From positions 3,682,001 through 3,746,000 of the forward strand of contig JAUIMM010000126.1 in assembly GCA_031769625.1 (NCBI GenBank): a stretch of 64,000 nucleotides of DNA, read 5' to 3'. This DNA comes from Taudactylus pleione (lineage: Eukaryota > Chordata > Amphibia > Anura > Myobatrachidae). Positions 57,999-64,000 of this stretch are shown in pieces; position 1 is the stretch's first letter, and every line of letters begins with the position of its first letter. The position numbers were made by a program, and so were the translations under genes. The notes under the pieces are model-generated. The model saw nothing but the letters and a program-made list of their open reading frames with translations, was not told where the DNA came from and ran no database searches.

Positions 57999-58326
57999 AC
58001 GGTGAATTATGGTGTGTGCTTTCAATTGTTAACGATTGTATTTTGTCTCATAAAAACTTCCATAACCTACACCTAATTATTATTATTTACTTTTATTTGG
58101 AAGGCATCACAAAGTGTCCGTAGCACCATACAGATTAAACATAGAACACATGGTACAAATACAGAGTATCAGAGCAATGACTGCGATCGAGCGGTTACCA
58201 CAGACACTCATCCGGTAGATCATGGAGGAAGTCCAGCAGCAGCTAGCAGCAGACAATAAGAATCAGGTTGATTCTTATTGACTAGGTGCACCAAAGCTGC
58301 TGCTGGTTGTAGCCGTGGCTGTCTTA

Positions 58327-58864
58327 GGACCTGATTCAGCAAGGAATGCATTGCTAATATGCACACAATTAGCCAATTGCTACATACTGCGTATGTGCAA
58401 TGCACATGGGGGAACTAGCCATTGTGATCAGAACTCCAATTGCAGTGGCTACGCAGACCCATCACAGCGTGATTGACAGGAAGTGTCATTTGTTAGTGGT
58501 AATGGTGGGGGGGGGAAGTCAACTGAACGCAGGCATGCCAGTGCGTTTGAACACCGTTGCATGGGTGTGCATAAATTATCCACTGCAAAGCCCTACGCAT
58601 AGCATGGGCCTAGCATAGGCCTTATAGCAATTTCTGAGTAAGGTCAGGGCTTGTGCAAGTGTGCGTGAGGCTGCGATGGTACTCGATTGTACCAATGTTT
58701 TCACAGTCTTGCTAAACATTACGGATATGTGCAAGGTAAAGTGGACATCCTTATGTTGTGCGGAAATTGCATTGCGATCACAATGTATTAGCATACTTTT
58801 GATGTGAGACTGAGTGCGTAATCGCAATTGCATTCACATCTGCCTTCCTTGCTGAATCAGGCCC
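58327..58864. mobile_element. Harbinger-type MITE, 538 bp, TSD TTA
   Basis: Ends GGACCTGATTCAGCAAGGA and (complement) GGGCCTGATTCAGCAAGGA; tta on both sides (58324-58326, 58865-58867). Interior also shows inverted 'aatgcattgc/gcaattgcatt'. Confidence 0.88.
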
Positions 58865-58867
58865 TTA

Positions 58868-60120
58868 GTCGACTGTCACATGTCACAGCAATAGCCAATA
58901 AGAATCAGGCTGATACTTATTGGCTGGGGCTGTTACATGACCTGTAAAGTAACAGTGTCCATTGCGCCATGCCAGGGACAGATTAAGAGGGGCATAGTGG
59001 GTATGTGCCCTGGGACCCCTTTGCCAGTCAGCCTCTGGCTAGAACCAATGTCATTTTCATCTGTATTTGTTGATCCGTATCAGGATCTAGCTGAATCAGG
59101 AATAAAGCTGAAGGTAAGCTAGGGGCTTTGAATTTACTTCTGCTCATCTATGCAATATTAGAGCTAAAGTAGCATTGGCAGGAGGGACAGAATCCAAGAC
59201 CAGGAACTGGACCAGTTTATGGTACTGGAACCAGCAACTATAGGTCCCTGGAACTGATCATGGACCCTGGACCCTGAATCCAGGAACTCGGAGCTGGAAC
59301 ATGCTACTGAGATACAGAGAGGCGTAACAACAGAATTTGGGAGGGTGTTGTCTGGGCCGTCAATGCGGAGGGGTCTATTAGGAGGACTGAGGACAATTGA
59401 AAGAAAAGATTCTCCTGAAGCAACATGTCAAAGCCAAGATGGAAAAGGAGGCTAAGGTAGCATGGCACACTGGGGGAGGCTACTGGGAGAGAACTACCTA
59501 CAATATGAGGATCCTCATTCCTCCTAAAGTTGTGGAGCGTCTGCAGGTCTGTGACATGGATGCCCCAAGGCAATTGTTAGTACATTCATTTAGAAATTGT
59601 TATGTGGGATATAATGTTGCTTTAAAACCTTGATAAAATTACATGATTACACTTCATGTTGTTTTAAAGCTGTAAGCTATTGTAAGGCATGGCATTTTTT
59701 TGTTTGGGTAAAATATATAGCAGGGAAAAAGCTACAGTATGCGGTAAAAGGTGTGAACTTGTTTGAAGTGTTAAACACATACCCCTGTTTGCTTAGGTGA
59801 CATTTTTGTCATTTTGGCTAAAAAGTGCTTTTGTACTAATTGTCGTTACAGTAATGTGAAAACGTATTAGTAGTTAATATTTTCATTGCACAGACAATTA
59901 CATTTGTATTTAAATGTTTTAAACCAGGGGTGGGGAATGTGCTGTTTTGCTGCTGCTATGGGAGTACACATGGCAGCATGGCCTGATCTAGTCTTCAGAT
60001 CAAGGCATGGCCAAACTGAGCATGAACATACTGGGAGGCAGCAGTTGTACATATTTTTTTCTCTATCCTTGATTTAAACTGGATTGACACTTTATTTAAT
60101 GGTTGCCGTATATTCATCAT
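58868..60120. other. Unannotated interval with repeat fragments
   Basis: A hAT-like 'caggggtggggaatgtg' end at about 59926 suggests a small fragment. No gene was supported. Confidence 0.35.
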
Positions 60121-60121
60121 C

Positions 60122-60183
60122 ACTTAATTTCTACAAAAGCAGGTGAAAATTAACATTTTCACTTGCTTTTGTAGAAATTAAGT
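60122..60183. repeat. Long hairpin, 29-bp arms
   Basis: Arm 'acttaatttctacaaaagc' plus 'aggtgaaaat' pairs with 60155-60183. One mismatch and a four-base loop (taac). Confidence 0.9.
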
Positions 60184-60205
60184 TTCTGGGCCATCCATTA
60201 AAAAA

Positions 60206-60242
60206 GGTAATGCAGGAGATATGCATTATCTCCTGCATTACC
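60206..60242. repeat. Perfect hairpin, 16-bp arms
   Basis: Arm GGTAATGCAGGAGATA, loop tgcat, complementary arm to 60242. It lies 22 bp after the previous hairpin. Confidence 0.92.
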
Positions 60243-60436
60243 CATTTTACTCAATATTTAGGTGTGTTTTTTGGCCAATGTCATAGCTTTTTCACATTTT
60301 TTAAGTAAACAATAATTTGGTATTAAAACAAAAAGAAAATAAGAAAATGGAGATACAGCTGGTATGGGGCAAGTAAAAGATTACAAAACAAAAACAATCT
60401 TACATTCAAAATGGAAATAAAACACAACATGACTAA

Positions 60437-61035
60437 GGGCCTGATTCAGAGGCGCTCGTAAGCGGCCGCTCGTTCGCTCCGAGCGATGTTTGCCCAATTG
60501 GGCATGTGTACGGATCGTAATACGCATGCGGGAACCAGTCAGTGCGGCCGAAAATCGTTTGTTCGCTAAATAGCGAAAGCCTGCTATTTGGAGTGACAGA
60601 ATGAGGCATATGTGGGTGGTAACAGGGGAAGGTGCTTCAAAACGGGGAGTGGAGATCCGAACGCAGGCGTGCTTAAAGGTCAAAACGGGCGTTTTATGGG
60701 TGTGCATAATTAATACAGCAGCGTCATTGACCACGTTACTGGGTTATTTTATAGTTAGAACTGCTCGCAAGATTGTGGTAGCAAAAACCAACCACAAGAA
60801 TAGCGAGCAGTTCATACGCTGGTCGATGTACTCGATTAATCTAATAAATAGCGGACATGACGTAGGATGCGAGCGGCTAGGGGGCGTATTTTTAAAAAAA
60901 ACAACCGCAAGTTTTGTTCGCTCGTTCAGACATAGAGGCGTGAACAGACCGCAAAGAGCGAATGGTTCATTTGAATAGCCACCCCTATTTTCTGGACGAA
61001 CGACCGCAAATAGCGTCCGGCTCTGAATCAGGCCC
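60437..61035. mobile_element. Harbinger-type MITE, 599 bp
   Basis: Ends GGGCCTGATTCAGAGGCG and (complement) GGGCCTGATTCAGAGCCG; flanks taa and aaa. The interior closely follows the MITE at 20699-21298 and the right subterminal region of the 10.8-kb Harbinger. Confidence 0.85.
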
Positions 61036-61110
61036 AAAGTGTGCGAGGTTTAGTAAGGAAAAAACCTTGCGCCCAGTTTAGGAATACCGTGGGTATGTGC
61101 GCTCCCGATA

Positions 61111-61812
61111 CATGCGGTATTCAATTTAAAAAATAGTGGTCGCGGGGTTTTCTGCTCTGAAAACCCCGTGCCGCATAAATAAATAAGATAAAAAATTCTT
61201 CACCTACCTGGCCGGGAGTCTCCGGTGGTCTCCGCGGCTCCCGGTGGATTCCCCTCTCTCTTTTTACTGGAGAGGGGGCTGCTGGGAGTCACGGGGGCAC
61301 TAGGGAGGCTCCAGGGGCTGGTGGGAGGGGCAAGGGCTGCTGGGAGATGTAGTTCTTCCAGCACCCATTCTGGGGGCCACATGGACACTGGGGGGGATAA
61401 CTGGCAGACACACTCATACTCACAAATACTCACTCATAGACACTTACAAACACCACACACACTAACATACTCACCCTGCTGCAGAAGAGCCGACTCCCGA
61501 CGCTGGATGCAGAAAACAGCACTGCAGATGGTAAGCAATTAAGGACTAATTAGCTAATTGGAAACTTCCAATTGCTTAATTAGTCCTAAGGGGGGTGCCG
61601 CCGGGGTGCCAGAGCAAGTCTCACTGATGTTTCCTAAAAGTAACGATTTTAGGAAAAATCACTCTTGGTCTAGAGGTGCGAGAATAAAAACCTCCTGGTG
61701 CGCAAAAAAAAAGAAACACACACCTAATTGAATAGCAAAAAAACCGCACTTGCAGGAAAAACCTCACAGGTGCGGGTTTTTTGTCATTCTCGCACCCAAT
61801 TGAATATGCCCC
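61111..61812. mobile_element. MITE related to 13224-13975 (tentative)
   Basis: Left 'gcggtattcaattt' and right-end complement 'ggggcatattcaattggg'. No clear duplication. A GC-rich interior with 'ggtggtctccgcggctccc' carries no known coding sequence. Confidence 0.4.
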
Positions 61813-61959
61813 TAAGTATTTATTTAAAAAATGTAAAGATAAATATTACACAAACAATCTATGGGAAAAATAGGGAGAAATGATTTAAGTTCTTACAATA
61901 TGAACATTGGTCTTGGCCTAAACAGGCTGCCACCTCCCTAGGGCTTCTGTGGTCCTCTT

Positions 61960-62335
61960 CAGGTGCCGCCGCCTCCAATGACATCACGAGTCATGATTGG
62001 CTCGCGGCGACCACCTTTGAAAATCAAAGGTAGCCGCCGTGAGCCAATCACGGCTCGCGACATCATCGGCGGTACCCGGCAGCTGTGGGACCGGCACCTA
62101 TTCAGGTGTTGGTGGCAGGCCTGGATCCGAGAGGATCCAGTCCCCGCTAGCCATTCTGTCAAGTACGGCAGTGGCGCCCATTTTAAAAATGGCGCCTCAG
62201 TGGCATTTTTGAAATTCAAAGATGGCCGCCGCGAGCCGTGATTGGCTCATGGCTGCCATCTTTGAATTTTAAAAATGGCATTGAGGGACCATTTTTTAAA
62301 TGGGCGCCGCTGCAGTACTCGGCACAATGGTAAGC
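61960..62335. repeat. GC-rich inverted segments
   Basis: Inverted pairs such as 'caaagatggccgcc' and 'gctgccatctttg' (62216-62268), and 'accacctttgaaaatcaaag' near 62010, repeat with 'gagccaatcacgg'. The type is unknown. Confidence 0.5.
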
Positions 62336-62639
62336 CGGGACTGGATCCTCTCTGAACCAGGTCCGTCGCCAATGCCCGCTCTCCGCCGGACCTTCCTCCG
62401 CAACTTTGTCCAACCAACACCCGCGCTGCCGACACTCTCGCCGCCGACACCCACACTGCCGCTGACACCGCCAACACCGCCAACACCGCCAACACCCGTG
62501 CCACCACCACTGATGTCCCCACCACCACCTCAGTGTCCCCGCCACTGCTACCATTGGTGTTTTCCAGCGCCGCTATCGCCCACAAACGACAGCCATCTTT
62601 ATGCACTCAAGTAAAGCCACAGTGAGAAGACCTGCTGGA

Positions 62640-63120
62640 GGCTCCTACTGAGGCTGTGCAACAAGTTGAAAAGTCCTATCTTTCTAATGGCGCATTCCTG
62701 AGGTAATAGTTTAAAAACTGTAACTTTCTAATTTACCTGAACCCCAAAAGCATGGCACAATAGCTACCTAATAAAGTAAACCCCCAAGTCTAAATTTGCC
62801 ACCTACCCTGAGTTTTGCCTTCCCAAAAAACCCCATAGACTGCAGCAGAAAAGTGGTCCTAATTGAGAATGTCAGAAAAATGTGACAGTTGGAGTTTTAG
62901 ATTACTCCCAAATCCTAATTTTTTATGTTTTTGCCCTGAAATTTGGCTTGCAACACCCAGTGACAGTTCTAACTGGCCATGCCAAATCTAAGATCCATAC
63001 CTCTAATAGCTTTTGAGGTGTAGCCCCTTGAACACCCTACCCCCCCTTTGGAATTCTCTATTAAGAAATTAGTTTTTTAGATGCAGCCTTAATATAAGGG
63101 CATGACTGTGCCCTTAATAT
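62640..63120. other. Unannotated interval
   Basis: No supported feature. Confidence 0.4.
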
Positions 63121-63194
63121 ATTTATATATATATATATACATATATATAAAAATATATATATATGGGCTCAGTATAACTGGCTCAAATTCCAAC

Positions 63195-63625
63195 AGCGGA
63201 AGCCCGGCAGAGGTGAAGATCCCGACTGCTAATTTAGGTAAGTACCGCTAATCTAATTCCCTACCCTAACCCTCCTTTAGGAGTGCCTAACCCTAACCTC
63301 CCCCCAAGTGCCTAAACCTAAACCCCCCTTCCCCGCAGCCTAAACCTAACCCTCCTGGGGGGGTTACTAACCCTAACCCCCCTTCCCCTAGCCTAATCCT
63401 AACCATCCTGGGGGTTGCCTATACCTAAGTCCCCCCCGGGAGCCTCTAACTAACCCTTTCCTCTCCGCGCCTGGCTTACCTTCGATAGGAAACGGGGCGT
63501 CAGGCTCCCAGTGTAGGTAAAATTACAGTTGTCGGGATTTCAACGCCTGTCATTAGACCCTTGTTATGATTAGACAGTTGGGATGCCGACGATCGGCATT
63601 TAGACCATCGGCATCCCAACTGCAT
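63195..63625. repeat. Repeat with terminal hairpin and CCTAACCC-like array (opposite orientation)
   Basis: Counterpart of 28649-29165. It begins 'aagcccggcagaggtgaaga', has a 'cctaaccctaacc' array (63255-63450), and ends in a hairpin at 63577-63625 (arms 'cagttgggatgccga' and 'tcggcatcccaactg'). Confidence 0.65.
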
Positions 63626-63626
63626 A

Positions 63627-63627
<1 letters not shown>

Positions 63628-63691
<64 letters not shown>

Positions 63692-63700
63692 TATTTATAG
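63628..63700. repeat. (TA)n microsatellite
   Basis: Long TA run ending in 'gagagagagaggg'. Confidence 0.95.
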
Positions 63701-64000
63701 AGAGAGAGAGGGACCCATTGTCCATTTGGTAATTTCTATCCATTCTCATTCACAAAAATGGTATTCTTGATTTTTGGGCAATCTTTTTTAACATTATGTT
63801 GGGTATAATCTTTTTCACATTTTGATTTTGTTTTAATTTAAATAACATATTTTTCTAAAATGTCCTTTCTGTTTCTTACATTAATGATCATATTCTAGTG
63901 TGTGAAAAAGTTTAATTAGTTTCATAACAAGATCTATTTCATTCCACAAATTACCTCTATATTTCATTAACCTTTTCATTAATTCAAATAAATAAATAAA

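Noticed and set aside
62247..62614. Trp/Arg- and Pro/Thr-rich frames
   Set aside because: They arise from simple CCGACACC-like repeats and an inverted GC-rich segment.

Overview
This is a transposon-rich stretch of a large vertebrate genome, most likely an anuran amphibian. The evidence is spliced eukaryotic transposon genes, long AT microsatellites, a DIRS-type tyrosine-recombinase retroelement, Penelope-like fragments, Harbinger and hAT elements with target-site duplications (TSDs), and palindromic MITEs carrying a 'CAACCAATCAGATTCTAG' motif that I remember from frog sequence. I see no host protein-coding gene, tRNA or rRNA. The species cannot be read from the window.

Layout. 1-5.7 kb: minisatellite-bearing repeat, a Penelope-like RT fragment (minus strand), a small hAT MITE, and a Helitron-like element. 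5.7-10 kb: a decayed DIRS element on the minus strand (gag-like, RT/RNase H, tyrosine recombinase) between inverted terminal repeats. 10-16.3 kb: minisatellites, a Tc1-like end, and Harbinger-type MITEs. 16.35-19.6 kb: hAT copy A. 20.7-21.3 kb: MITE. 22.6-26.1 kb: hAT copy D (old, inverted, rearranged). 26.1-29.7 kb: MITE and a repeat with a terminal hairpin and GGGTTAGG-like array. 29.77-40.61 kb: one 10.8-kb Harbinger element with TSD TCT. 40.7-45 kb: MITEs, a Penelope-like terminal piece, and a Tigger/MER2-like element. 44.99-48.25 kb: hAT copy B. 48.28-49.2 kb: inverted Penelope-like piece and short hAT derivative E. 50.04-55.97 kb: hAT copy C, the longest copy. 56-64 kb: more MITEs, hairpins and a second hairpin/telomere-like repeat.

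Two systems stand out. (1) A BED-finger hAT family with 8-bp TSDs in all five copies seen. Copies A, B and C each carry a TATA box followed by a subterminal array of 5, 8 or 10 units of about 155-160 bp, most with a CACGTG-type site. Copy C keeps almost the whole transposase but has a frameshift, a stop and a C-tract slip. Copy B has lost the catalytic core but keeps an intact 341-aa BED-finger ORF, a candidate self-encoded repressor. Copy A has its catalytic core replaced by a second tandem array. (2) A Harbinger element that appears to hold three genes: a Myb/SANT-like gene, a HARBI1-type nuclease on the opposite strand, and a second Myb/SANT-like gene. A nearly uniform 94-bp tandem array lies between the divergent nuclease and second SANT gene. 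The second SANT gene is split by a 2.15-kb inverted Penelope-like dimer flanked by a 14-bp TSD. Related 600-bp MITEs elsewhere in the window share its termini and subterminal sequence.
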